Source: an uncultured Pseudomonadota bacterium
GTDB taxonomy: Bacteria; Pseudomonadota; Alphaproteobacteria; Rs-D84
Assembly: GCA_902793435.1 (NCBI GenBank)
Contig: CADBDF010000007.1
Coordinates: 1 to 51,301 of the forward strand
Reading direction: 5' to 3'
Length of the DNA stretch: 51,301 bases
Shown: positions 1 through 11,490 of the stretch, one piece after another
How positions within the stretch are numbered: position 1 is the stretch's first letter
How the letters are laid out: every line of letters starts with the position of its first letter
The notes under the pieces: model-generated
The model's database searches: none
What the model saw: the letters and a program-made list of their open reading frames with translations, nothing else
What the model was told of the DNA's origin: nothing
Position numbers and translations under genes: made by a program

Positions 1-1183
<1,183 letters not shown>

Positions 1184-1300
1184 ATAGAGAATACCGTTTT
1201 CACGAAAACGGTCACCCAAATGCGACTGTCTGAATATCTCTTTTTGATGTGTGATTCTGGTATCAGCAGAACTAATGGCTTGATTTCAGAATGATTATAT

Positions 1301-1377
1301 GGGTCAGTAGTTCAGTTGGTTAGAATGTCGCTCTGATACAGCGAAGGTCGAAGATTCGAGTTCTTCCTGACCCACCA
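1301..1377 (+). tRNA. ileT: tRNA-Ile (GAU)
   Basis: A 77-nt cloverleaf lies in the 16S-23S spacer. The acceptor arms GGGTCAG and CTGACCC pair, the anticodon loop CTGATAC gives anticodon GAT (Ile), the T-arm contains the GATTCGA loop, and CCA is genome-encoded (1375-1377). tRNA-Ile(GAU) is the usual first spacer tRNA in bacterial rrn operons. No tRNA-Ala follows it here. Confidence 0.97.
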
Positions 1378-1679
1378 TTTTTTTAGATGAGGTTGAAATC
1401 AAAAATGAGAAATCATTTTTGATTCCAAATATTCCAATGAATATTCAATGGAATCTGCTTTTTATTAGCAATACATTGTTAATCGGTTTTTATGTCGCAA
1501 GTTAAACGAAAGTTTAATTTGTTGTACATCGTAATCTCAAAAATATCTTTCTAAACAACAAAGGATAACCACGTATGTGGTAATTCAATTTGCAAGAAAG
1601 CAAGAATCAACTAAAGCTTAAGAAAACTCATTCAAGTTCTTTTTAAGATGTTTGGAGACATTCTCTTCAAGCATAAGAT
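1378..1679 (+). other. rRNA internal transcribed spacer, tRNA-Ile to 23S
   Basis: This AT-rich spacer of about 300 bases holds no second tRNA and no convincing ORF. It contains a perfect 12-bp hairpin with a GAAA loop (arms 1397-1408 and 1413-1424) and next to it an imperfect palindrome beginning ATTCCA and ending TGGAAT (about 1430-1453). These are probably RNA-processing structures. Its 3' end (1659-1686) is the left arm of the 23S processing stalk. Confidence 0.7.

Positions 1680-1686
<7 letters not shown>
1659..1686 (+). other. 23S processing stalk, 5' arm
   Basis: This segment is complementary to two segments after the 23S gene: 4421-4434 pairs with its distal part and 4458-4473 (ATGCTTGAAGAGAATG) pairs with its proximal part (CATTCTCTTCAAGCAT). 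The paired arms would form the long duplex that RNase III normally cuts to release pre-23S rRNA. Confidence 0.8.
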
Positions 1687-4420
<2,734 letters not shown>

Positions 4421-4428
<8 letters not shown>

Positions 4429-4473
4429 TCTTATCGTTTGTTTAATTACAAACGATAATGCTTGAAGAGAATG
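4421..4473 (+). other. 23S processing stalk, 3' arm with inserted hairpin
   Basis: Two blocks (4421-4434 and 4458-4473) pair with 1659-1686. Between them a small hairpin, CGTTTG/CAAACG (4435-4440 with 4449-4454), interrupts the duplex, so the stalk has a side branch. This is an RNase III-type pre-rRNA processing structure. Confidence 0.8.
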
Positions 4474-4510
4474 TTGATTCATTTCAAGATTCACGATGTG
4501 CTGGATTTAA

Positions 4511-4627
4511 TTCTGGTGATTATTGAGCGGAAGTCACCCTCTGTTCCATCCCGAACCAGACAGGGAAACACCGTATCGCCGATGGTACTTTGGCTTAAGC
4601 CACGGAAGAGTAGGTCGTCGCCAGAAT
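4511..4627 (+). rRNA. rrf: 5S ribosomal RNA
   Basis: About 117 nt. The ends pair (TTCTGG at the 5' end, CCAGAA at the 3' end), and the conserved segments CCCATCCCGAAC-like (TTCCATCCCGAACCAGACAG) and the alphaproteobacterial helix IV/V GATGGTACTTTGGCTTAAG are visible. It lies about 80 nt after 23S, in the standard order. No tRNA follows it. Confidence 0.96.
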
Positions 4628-4660
4628 TAAGTCCAGTTGGACATAAAAACCGAAATTCGA

Positions 4661-4686
4661 AACCGCCAACCCAGGCGGTTTTTTTA
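4661..4686 (+). terminator. rrn operon intrinsic terminator
   Basis: The stem AACCGCC (4661-4667) and GGCGGTT (4674-4680) has a six-base loop and is followed by a T run. It is the first such structure after 5S. Confidence 0.93.
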
Positions 4687-4772
4687 GTTTAAAATAAACA
4701 AACCCTGGTTTAAAATAGTTTGACTTTTGGTTTAAAATATGTATAATATTTTATGTGTAAAGGTTTAAAATA
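4687..4772 (+). promoter_or_regulatory. Promoter with four phased GTTTAAAATA repeats
   Basis: Exact copies of GTTTAAAATA begin at 4687, 4708, 4730 and 4763, that is 21, 22 and 33 bases apart, close to whole turns of the helix. They surround a good sigma-70-type promoter: TTGACT (4720-4725), 16-base spacer, TATAAT (4742-4747). Copy 3 lies in the spacer and copy 4 runs into the start codon at 4772. This looks like a cooperative operator, possibly bound by the HTH protein encoded just downstream (autoregulation is inferred). Confidence 0.65.
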
Positions 4773-5785
4773 TGAATAAAATAGAAGAATATATTGTTCA
4801 ATATGTGTCACAATATCCAAAAGACATTGTTAAAATTGCCGCAGAACACTTTAATATCAGCGTTCAGGCCGTCAATAAACACATAAAAAAACTTATAGAT
4901 GCTAATCTGATTGAGGCAACCGGAAAAACACGTTCGCGCAGTTATCGTATTAAAACAAAACAATTTTTATTACATTACAAGATAGAAAAAGGTTTGTCTG
5001 AATCTGGGGTTTGGATTCAAGACATAGAAAAATATATGCCAACAAAACCAAATGTTCATAATATTTGGAATTATGTGTTTTCTGAAATGTTTAATAATGC
5101 CATAGAACATTCGTGTGGCACAAGAATAAATGTATATATTTTAAAAGAAAACAAAAAAACACACATGTTAATCCAAGATGATGGTATTGGAATATTTAAA
5201 AATATACAAAATAAGTTTAATCTGTTAAACGAACACGAGGCTATTTTAGAATTATCCAAAGGCAAATTAACAACCGATAAACAACATCATTCAGGCGAAG
5301 GTGTATTTTTTTCATCGCGGGCTGTGGATATGTTTTTTATAGAATCGCATGGTATAGTGTTTGAGCATAATACAGATAAGGATGTTTTGCATGATAAAAC
5401 AGAGTTGGAACCAACAAAAGGAACAACGGTTGCTATGGTACTAAGTGATGATAGTAATCGAGTATTAAAAGATGTTTTTGATGAATTTGCTGGGGATAAT
5501 TATGGCTTTGATAAAACTGTAATACCGATAGAATTGGCACGTTACGGAGACGATAACTTGGTATCGCGTTCCCAGGCCCGGCGTGTTTTGAACAGAGTGA
5601 CATTATTCAAACATGTTGTTTTTGATTTTGATAATGTCCCGCAAATAGGTCAGGCATTTGCAGACGAAATATTCCGTGTGTTTGCTAATGCAAATCCAGG
5701 GGTAAAATTAGATTATATAAATGCAAACGATAATGTCATAGCAATGATAAATCGTGCAAAGGTATCAAACATAAATGAACTATAA
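4772..5785 (+). CDS. HTH - HATPase - STAS-like (DUF4325) regulator
   Basis: A 337-residue protein with three parts. Residues 1-60 are a winged-helix-like DNA-binding domain (ISVQAVNKHIKKLIDANLI). Residues about 95-225 are a GHKL/histidine-kinase-type ATPase fold with an N-box (EMFNNAIEHS, 105-114), G1 (DDGIGI, 136-141), G2 (GEGVFFSS, 175-182) and GTT near 217. Residues about 250-330 resemble the STAS-like DUF4325 domain. There is no phospho-acceptor histidine domain, so it is unlikely to be an ordinary sensor kinase. The combination recalls an anti-sigma kinase and its STAS antagonist fused to a DNA-binding domain. The start has an AAAGG 8-12 nt upstream. The target is unknown; the phased repeats in its own promoter are the best candidate site. 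Confidence 0.8.
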   Translation: MNKIEEYIVQYVSQYPKDIVKIAAEHFNISVQAVNKHIKKLIDANLIEATGKTRSRSYRIKTKQFLLHYKIEKGLSESGVWIQDIEKYMPTKPNVHNIWNYVFSEMFNNAIEHSCGTRINVYILKENKKTHMLIQDDGIGIFKNIQNKFNLLNEHEAILELSKGKLTTDKQHHSGEGVFFSSRAVDMFFIESHGIVFEHNTDKDVLHDKTELEPTKGTTVAMVLSDDSNRVLKDVFDEFAGDNYGFDKTVIPIELARYGDDNLVSRSQARRVLNRVTLFKHVVFDFDNVPQIGQAFADEIFRVFANANPGVKLDYINANDNVIAMINRAKVSNINEL

Positions 5786-5870
5786 TACCGCGATTAACAA
5801 ACAACAACCACCCAAAAGCCAGGTGGCACCGCAGATACGCTACAAAGAGTAAAATTTACGGAGGCAACAA

Positions 5871-6125
5871 ATGTCAAATGTATATCTGGACAACAACAGA
5901 ATTATGAAAAAGAAAAATGATACAGGTGTCAAGATTGCTGTTTTAACCGTTGTTGGGTTATTGGTTGCCACCGGTTTTGTTATGGATAAAAAACAACGCA
6001 CAGCCACAGAAAAAGCCAAACAACAATTCAAACAAGAATTACAACGTGATTTGGCGAAAAATCCAACCAATCATGATTCTGTATATAATGTATATATTGA
6101 TAGGGCTTTGTCAAAACAGTATTAG
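5871..6125 (+). CDS. Small single-pass membrane protein, unknown function
   Basis: An 84-residue protein with a strong Shine-Dalgarno sequence (GGAGG, 7 bases before ATG 5871). Residues about 20-38 form one hydrophobic segment (VKIAVLTVVGLLVATGFVM) after a Lys-rich start, followed by a charged, probably helical tail. It is 85 bases downstream of the HTH-ATPase gene and could share its transcript, and it ends just before a clear terminator. I do not recognise a family. An overlapping ORF in another frame at 5950-6162 has no ribosome-binding site and was not chosen. Confidence 0.7.
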   Translation: MSNVYLDNNRIMKKKNDTGVKIAVLTVVGLLVATGFVMDKKQRTATEKAKQQFKQELQRDLAKNPTNHDSVYNVYIDRALSKQY

Positions 6126-6131
6126 TTCTAG

Positions 6132-6155
6132 CCACCGATTTTTCGGTGGTTTTTT
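6132..6155 (+). terminator. Intrinsic terminator after the small membrane protein
   Basis: Stem CCACCGA (6132-6138) / TCGGTGG (6143-6149) with a TTTT loop and a T run. Confidence 0.92.
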
Positions 6156-6415
6156 AATATAAAAAAACCGCCCATTTGGGAGCCCCGCAAAGTTGGATTT
6201 TTTGGGAAATCCCGGGCACCTAACTTTCGTAAAGTGTTGAAAGCAAGGTTGCTGTGATGGACGGTTTTACAACGCCCCAAAACTTTATGGTTAATGGAAC
6301 ATTGCTGGCTTATGACCCCCGAACCCTAAGCAATACTTTTGGGTCGGCTGTGTTATCATAAGACACCGTTATTATGTATTATTTTTATTTTTTATGCCAT
6401 AGGGACGTTTTCTTG
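6156..6415. other. GC-richer structured intergenic segment, unassigned
   Basis: About 260 bases between a plus-strand terminator and the 3' end of a minus-strand gene. It has higher GC content than its neighbours and several complementary segments: AAAGTT/AACTTT around GGATTT..AAATCC (about 6189-6226), ATTGC/GCAAT, and CTTATGA/TCATAAG. It has no convincing ORF. It could be a structured non-coding RNA on either strand, but I could not match it to 6S, SRP, tmRNA or RNase P RNA. Confidence 0.35.
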
Positions 6416-6880
6416 TTATATTCCAAATAAACTATGTGCCAATTCACCAATGGCAAATGCGATAATCGATACAGTGGTGCAAATGCTCAACATTTCTAAA
6501 AAATGTTTATAAAAATGCTGTCTGCGATAAAAAAAGAAATTAAAAGCAAATATAATTCCAATCGCAATTGCAATAATCGATAATAATGTTATTACGCGGC
6601 CAGAAAACACAAAAAATGGCAATATTAATAATATACATGTCGCCATATATGCCGCACCGGTGCATAAAGCCGATTTTAATGCAATTTCATGATGGGTTGA
6701 TTTTACAGCCAGATAATTTGCAGCCCCCATTGATAAAGATGCGGTTATTGACGAAATTACACAAGAAATTACGATAATGTTTGTATCTGTAAAGGCAAAG
6801 AATAACCCAGCAATCAATCCTGTTAGTGATACAATTGCGTCATGCATACCTAAAATAATTGCACTCTTATAATTAGACAT
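6416..6880 (-). CDS. VIT1/CCC1-like membrane transporter
   Basis: A 154-residue protein from the ATG at 6880 with about five hydrophobic segments. The pattern GMHDAIVSLTGLIAGLFFA followed by SSITASLSMGAANYLAVKS resembles the VIT1/CCC1 (DUF125) family of iron/manganese transporters, which is usually somewhat longer (about 230 residues), so this is a compact or partial member lacking the cytosolic metal-binding insert. An in-frame ATG at 6940 exists, but a strong promoter (TTGCAT, 17 bases, TATAAT) sits between it and 6880, with the -10 box ending 6 bases before ATG 6880. The shorter start is therefore preferred and the mRNA is probably leaderless. Family assignment is moderate and the substrate is inferred. 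Confidence 0.62.
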   Translation of the reverse strand: MSNYKSAIILGMHDAIVSLTGLIAGLFFAFTDTNIIVISCVISSITASLSMGAANYLAVKSTHHEIALKSALCTGAAYMATCILLILPFFVFSGRVITLLSIIAIAIGIIFAFNFFFYRRQHFYKHFLEMLSICTTVSIIAFAIGELAHSLFGI

Positions 6881-6886
6881 GACAAG

Positions 6887-6915
6887 ATTATATATTTTTT
6901 GCGCCAGCCATGCAA
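6887..6915 (-). promoter_or_regulatory. Promoter of the VIT1-like gene (leaderless)
   Basis: On the minus strand: TTGCAT (6910-6915), 17-base spacer, TATAAT (6887-6892), then 6 bases to the ATG ending at 6880. Transcription would start on or next to the start codon. Confidence 0.75.
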
Positions 6916-6933
6916 TACGCAAAAAATCAAATA

Positions 6934-6961
6934 TTGACAATACTATTATTTGTGTTATATT
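6934..6961 (+). promoter_or_regulatory. Promoter of the 354-residue membrane-anchored protein
   Basis: TTGACA (6934-6939), 16-base spacer, TATATT (6956-6961). The expected start of transcription is about 15 bases before ATG 6983. It is back to back with the VIT1-like promoter. Confidence 0.7.
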
Positions 6962-6982
6962 TACAAATAGTAGAGAAATTTA

Positions 6983-8047
6983 ATGAAAAAACATCAAAAA
7001 TTCTTTCTTGCATTGATAATTATACTGATGGCACAATCCGTCGGTGGTGATTTATATACAGAATACAAACGCATAAAAACTGATAAATTAAAAAAAGAAA
7101 TTGAACAAGTCAAAGATGATAACCAAAAACTGTTTGGCCGTATAGAAAAACAAAAACGCGATAGTATTGCGGTATTTGATAAAACAAACACAAATATGAT
7201 TGAGTTAAATAAATTAAAACAAGAAAAACAAAATTTGCAAAAACAGGTGGCGCAAATTGTGGAACAATCTTGGCGTGAATACAGAAATGCAAATTATTCA
7301 AAATATCGTGCGTATATTGATTCTTGCTTTACAGAAAAAGAAATTGCCGAATTGTCACATTATGTTGGGGTTGCACATTTTACACTCAGTTGCGACATAG
7401 ATTGTAATTATTTTAAAACTTTGGACGACATATTGTATGGCCCATATTGGCGTGAATTTGCAGAATTTGTGCGCAGCAAACAGCATAATAAATCTTTGAT
7501 AAAAAAATATGAACGCGTGCGTCGTAATGCAGAATCAATATATCCATATATTTATATACGCAGTGTTTTTTATGATGCTGGCAGTATCACAAAAAACTAT
7601 AAAGACACAATTACACAAATAGATATAATTTTTACAGATGCGATAAAATCAGGTCGTGAATATTTGAGCGATTCTTTGTATAGCGATAAACCAACACACA
7701 CACATCCGCAATATATGACAGAATTTAATCGTTTGCGCAATGTTTCAAAAATATTTACCACAGATTTATATATGCTGATTGAAAGTTTATTTTTGTGTGG
7801 TGATGAAAATGTTGATTTGAATGCGCCTTTGTTTTCCAATCATTATAATGAATTATTCAGGTTGGTGCAGCATATTATTGATTTAACCCCTAAAATTAAA
7901 ACATGTACCAGCCAACATGATACAGATATAAAAAACATTGAAACATATTTTCAAGATTTACGTTATAAAAAGTATGATGAAGCCAGAAAAAAGTTAGAAA
8001 ATTTAAAGATAGAACTTGATAGTTATAATACACAAAATGAGCGTTAA
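6983..8047 (+). CDS. Membrane-anchored coiled-coil protein, unknown function
   Basis: A 354-residue protein. Residues 1-24 are an N-terminal signal anchor (KKHQKFFLALIIILMAQSV), followed by a Lys/Glu/Gln-rich coiled coil to about residue 90 (TDKLKKEIEQVKDDNQKL). A globular, mostly helical, Tyr-rich domain carries a few Cys (ALSCDIDC-type spacing near 135-145 and CTSQ near 315), and a short C-terminal helix ends the protein. It is probably exposed in the periplasm. It is transcribed divergently from the VIT1-like gene, has only a weak Shine-Dalgarno (AGAGA), and is AT-rich compared with housekeeping genes here. I do not recognise a family; it may be lineage-specific or part of an accessory stretch. 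Confidence 0.72.
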   Translation: MKKHQKFFLALIIILMAQSVGGDLYTEYKRIKTDKLKKEIEQVKDDNQKLFGRIEKQKRDSIAVFDKTNTNMIELNKLKQEKQNLQKQVAQIVEQSWREYRNANYSKYRAYIDSCFTEKEIAELSHYVGVAHFTLSCDIDCNYFKTLDDILYGPYWREFAEFVRSKQHNKSLIKKYERVRRNAESIYPYIYIRSVFYDAGSITKNYKDTITQIDIIFTDAIKSGREYLSDSLYSDKPTHTHPQYMTEFNRLRNVSKIFTTDLYMLIESLFLCGDENVDLNAPLFSNHYNELFRLVQHIIDLTPKIKTCTSQHDTDIKNIETYFQDLRYKKYDEARKKLENLKIELDSYNTQNER

Positions 8048-8125
8048 AAATGATTGCAAAAACAAAAAACAATTCTATAATCCATAAAAACCTCGGGGAG
8101 AGAATAAAACAAAAAAGGTAAAAAT

Positions 8126-8482
8126 ATGAAAAAAATTATTCTGGCCCTGGCTTTTGGTTTAATTACAAATTCTGCATATTCCACATATTATCAAACAACA
8201 ACAAACGATTGCAGTGATGCCAACATGATGGCGCGTCTGGACGGTGCGGTTGCCACGCATCGCGCAGTTATCACAGAAATCACATGCGATTATACAAAAC
8301 CTGTGGCAAAACCAAAACCGGTCGCAAAGGCAAAACCTGTGGTAAAGCATGCACCTAAAAAAATTGTTCGTCATGAACACCGTGCGCCAAAACCACAACC
8401 AGTTATTGTGGAATATGAACCTGTCACAGTTGTCCAAATTACAACCACAGAAACTTGCACATGTTGCGATTGTGGTTGTTAA
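8126..8482 (+). CDS. Exported Lys/Pro-rich protein with Cys-rich tail
   Basis: A 118-residue protein with a typical signal peptide (MKKIILALAFGLITNSAYS). The mature part has a Lys-Pro/Val-rich stretch of imperfect repeats (KPVAKPKPVAKAKPVVKHAPK, about residues 64-84), a His/Arg-rich piece (IVRHEHRAPKPQP), and ends in a striking cluster of five Cys (TCTCCDCGC). The KP-rich region resembles the extended spacers of periplasm-spanning proteins such as TonB, but there is no TonB domain. The tail could bind metal or form disulfides. AAAGGTAAAA precedes the ATG, and a terminator follows at 8544. No family recognised. Confidence 0.72.
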   Translation: MKKIILALAFGLITNSAYSTYYQTTTNDCSDANMMARLDGAVATHRAVITEITCDYTKPVAKPKPVAKAKPVVKHAPKKIVRHEHRAPKPQPVIVEYEPVTVVQITTTETCTCCDCGC

Positions 8483-8543
8483 TAACGGAAAAAATATGGA
8501 AATTAAATAATAAAAAACAAAACACACAAAATAATAAAAAAAT

Positions 8544-8567
8544 ACCGGTATTTGCCGGTGTTTTTTT
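8544..8567 (+). terminator. Intrinsic terminator
   Basis: Stem ACCGG (8544-8548) / CCGGT (8555-8559) followed by G and a run of seven T. The hairpin and tail are the same sequence as the terminator at 49600-49624. Confidence 0.85.
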
Positions 8568-8647
8568 ATAAAAAATGAATAAAAATTACCGATAAAAACG
8601 AATCAAAAAATGCCGGTAAAAAAATTAAAAACCGCCAAAAAAATTAC

Positions 8648-8676
8648 TTGCAAAAAGGCAATTTGCCTTGCATAAT
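8648..8676 (+). promoter_or_regulatory. ppdK promoter with palindromic operator in the spacer
   Basis: TTGCAA (8648-8653), 17-base spacer, CATAAT (8671-8676). The spacer is filled by a perfect palindrome AAGGCAATTTGCCTT (8655-8669). A dimeric repressor bound there would block RNA polymerase. The regulator is not identified. Confidence 0.65.
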
Positions 8677-8714
8677 TTTCTGGCAAAATTAATCAACATA
8701 TTAAAGGAGTAACC

Positions 8715-11375
8715 ATGAGTCAAAAATGGGTTTATACTTTCGGTAATGGTAATGCCGAAGGGCGTGCTGATATGCGCAATTTGCTGGGTGGCAAGGGTGC
8801 AAATTTGGCTGAAATGAACTTGGTTGGTTTGCCTGTGCCTGCGGGTTTCACAGTCACGACCGAGGTTTGCACATACTATTATGAAAACAATGAAACATAT
8901 CCATCTGATTTAATGGACCAGGTTCGCAGTGGTATCGCACATATTGAAAATATTATGGGCAAAAAATTTGCTGATACAGAAAATCCATTATTGGTGTCTG
9001 TGCGTTCTGGTGCTCGTGTTTCTATGCCGGGTATGATGGATACTGTTTTGAATTTGGGTTTGAATGATGAAACAGTCAAGGCTTTGGCTCGTGCATCAAA
9101 CAACGAACGTTTTGCATATGATTCATATCGTCGTTTTATTATGATGTTCAGCGACGTTGTTTTGGGCGCAGATATCAATTTGTTTGAACACAAATTGGAA
9201 GAAATGAAAGAATCCAGAGGATACAAGGTTGATACAGAATTGACAGCCGATGATTTAAAAGAATTGGTCGAACAATTTAAAAATATTGGCAATGAAATCG
9301 GTAAAGTATTTCCACAAGACCCATGGGAACAATTAAAATTGGGTATTGGCGCGGTGTTTGGTTCTTGGATGTCTAAAAAGGCCATTACATACCGTAAATT
9401 AAACAATATCCCTGGCGATTGGGGAACCGCTGTTAATGTTCAAGCAATGGTGTTTGGAAATTCTGGTGATGATTCTGCAACAGGTGTTTGTTTCAGTCGT
9501 GACCCAGCCACTGGCGAAAACAAATACTATGGTGAATATTTGATTAATGCCCAAGGCGAAGACGTGGTGGCGGGTATTCGCACTCCACAACCAATGAGCA
9601 AAGATGATTCCGGTCGTGTGTCTTTGGAAGAAGCAATGCCAGAGGTGTATAAAGAATTGTGCGATGTTCGTGAAAAATTAGAAAAGCATTACAAAGATAT
9701 GCAAGATATGGAATTCACAATTGAACATGGAAAATTGTGGATGTTGCAATGCCGTAATGGAAAACGTACTGCGGCGGCGGCTGTTCGCATGGCGGTTGAA
9801 ATGGTAAATGAAGGTTTGCTGACCAAAGAAGAAGCAATCTTGCGTGTTGGTGCCGACCAATTAAATCATTTGTTGCACCCAATGTTGGATCCAAAAGCGG
9901 ACAAGAAAGTTATTGCAACAGGTCTTCCTGCATCACCTGGTGCGGCTGTGGGTCAGGCTGTGTTTAATGCCGAAGATGCTGAAAAATGGGCAGCAGACGG
10001 TAAAAAAGTTATGTTGATTCGCGTTGAAACATCACCCGAAGATATTGCAGGTATGAATGCAGCCCAAGGTGTGATTACTGCACGTGGTGGTATGACATCA
10101 CACGCGGCGGTGGTTGCACGTGGTATGGGAACACCATGCGTATCGGGTTCTGCAGATATCAAAATTGATTATGCAACAAAAACAATGACAACAACATCTG
10201 GGGTTGTGATTCACGAAGGCGATTGGGTTTCTATCGACGGTGCGCGTGGCGAAATTATCGAAGGTGCCGTTCCAACAGTATCCGCATCTTTGACGGGTAA
10301 TTTTGGTACATTGATGCAATGGGTTGATGAAATCAAAGTATTGGCGGTCAAGGCAAATGCCGAAACACCAAAAGATGCAAAACAGGCACGCGAATTCGGT
10401 GCCCAAGGTATTGGTTTGGCGCGTACAGAACACATGTTCTTTGATCCATCCAGAATTCAAGATATGCGCGAAATGATTTTGGCTGATGACGAGGCCGGTC
10501 GTCGTGCGGCATTGGATAAATTATTGCCATATCAACGCGCAGACTTTATTGAATTGTTCAAGATTATGGACGGTCTGCCTGTGACGGTGCGTTTGATTGA
10601 CCCACCACTTCATGAATTCTTGCCACACACCGAACCTGAAATGCAAGAATTGGCAAAACACATTGGTAAATCTTTGGAATTCGTAAAGGCGCGTAGTGAG
10701 GCTTTGCGTGAATCGAATCCAATGTTGGGTCATCGTGGTTGCAGATTGGCAATTACATATCCTGAAATCTGTGAAATGCAAACACGCGCGATTTTGTCTG
10801 CGGCAATCGAATGCAAGAAAGCGGGTGTCAAAGTATTCCCAGAAATCGAAGTTCCACTTGTTGGTTCGAAAAAGGAAGTCGATATTGTAAAGAGTATTAT
10901 CGATGCAACCGCGGCGGCATTGTTTGCAGAAATTGGTGACAGTGTTGAATACACCGTTGGTTCAATGATTGAATTGCCACGCGCGGCGGTTTTGGCTGAT
11001 GAAATTGCTGAAAGTTGTGAATTCTTTGAATTTGGAACAAACGATTTAACGCAAACAACATTAGGTATGTCACGTGACGATACTGGCAAGATTTTGGACG
11101 AATATCGCGCACGTGGTGTATATGTTGCCGACCCATTTGCATCTGTTGATCAATTGGGTGTTGGTTTGTTAATCAAAGACGCGGTTGCCAAGGCACGCAA
11201 AACCAAAGGCGATAAAATCCACTTGGGTGTTTGTGGCGAACATGGTGGTGATCCTGCATCTATTGAATTCTTCCATCAATGTGGATTTAATTCAGTATCA
11301 TGCAGTCCGTTCCGCGTGCCAATCGCACGTTTGGCGGCGGCGCAAGCGGCGGTCAAATACCCACGCAAAAAATAA
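8715..11375 (+). CDS. ppdK: Pyruvate, phosphate dikinase
   Basis: An 886-residue protein, full length for bacterial PPDK. It interconverts pyruvate + ATP + phosphate with phosphoenolpyruvate + AMP + pyrophosphate. The N-terminal ATP-grasp domain spans about 1-350 (LLGGKGANLAEM near 23-34, VSVRSGA near 95). The swivelling domain has the phospho-histidine motif GGMTSHAAVVARG (His about 463). The C-terminal TIM barrel ends with CGEHGGDP (catalytic Cys about 840). A strong AAGGAG precedes the start. It stands alone between two terminators, with a promoter that carries a palindromic operator. A pyruvate kinase gene is also present in the window (38097), so the pyruvate/PEP node can be run with either PPi- or ADP-linked chemistry. 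Confidence 0.98.
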   Translation: MSQKWVYTFGNGNAEGRADMRNLLGGKGANLAEMNLVGLPVPAGFTVTTEVCTYYYENNETYPSDLMDQVRSGIAHIENIMGKKFADTENPLLVSVRSGARVSMPGMMDTVLNLGLNDETVKALARASNNERFAYDSYRRFIMMFSDVVLGADINLFEHKLEEMKESRGYKVDTELTADDLKELVEQFKNIGNEIGKVFPQDPWEQLKLGIGAVFGSWMSKKAITYRKLNNIPGDWGTAVNVQAMVFGNSGDDSATGVCFSRDPATGENKYYGEYLINAQGEDVVAGIRTPQPMSKDDSGRVSLEEAMPEVYKELCDVREKLEKHYKDMQDMEFTIEHGKLWMLQCRNGKRTAAAAVRMAVEMVNEGLLTKEEAILRVGADQLNHLLHPMLDPKADKKVIATGLPASPGAAVGQAVFNAEDAEKWAADGKKVMLIRVETSPEDIAGMNAAQGVITARGGMTSHAAVVARGMGTPCVSGSADIKIDYATKTMTTTSGVVIHEGDWVSIDGARGEIIEGAVPTVSASLTGNFGTLMQWVDEIKVLAVKANAETPKDAKQAREFGAQGIGLARTEHMFFDPSRIQDMREMILADDEAGRRAALDKLLPYQRADFIELFKIMDGLPVTVRLIDPPLHEFLPHTEPEMQELAKHIGKSLEFVKARSEALRESNPMLGHRGCRLAITYPEICEMQTRAILSAAIECKKAGVKVFPEIEVPLVGSKKEVDIVKSIIDATAAALFAEIGDSVEYTVGSMIELPRAAVLADEIAESCEFFEFGTNDLTQTTLGMSRDDTGKILDEYRARGVYVADPFASVDQLGVGLLIKDAVAKARKTKGDKIHLGVCGEHGGDPASIEFFHQCGFNSVSCSPFRVPIARLAAAQAAVKYPRKK

Positions 11376-11398
11376 AATTTGCGCTGACAAACAAAAAA

Positions 11399-11423
11399 AC
11401 TCTCCAAAAACGGAGAGTTTTTT
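11399..11423 (+). terminator. Intrinsic terminator after ppdK
   Basis: Stem ACTCTCC (11399-11405) / GGAGAGT (11412-11418) followed by TTTTT. Confidence 0.93.
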
Positions 11424-11490
11424 ATTGTGAAAAAAATTCGTTTATTGTATAAATACCTAACGCAATAATGTAAAAGGACGGAAATAAAAA

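Noticed and set aside
4687-4772. CRISPR-like array
   Set aside because: The repeats are only 10 bases, AT-rich, and overlap a promoter; no cas genes are present.
6185-6360. Possible RNase P RNA (GGAAATCCCGGGCACC and GGCTTAT resemble conserved regions I and V)
   Set aside because: The distance between the two elements is far too short and the ACAGAA element of region V is missing.
6881-6940. Longer VIT1-like protein starting at 6940
   Set aside because: The added 20 residues would be encoded across a strong promoter pointing to ATG 6880.
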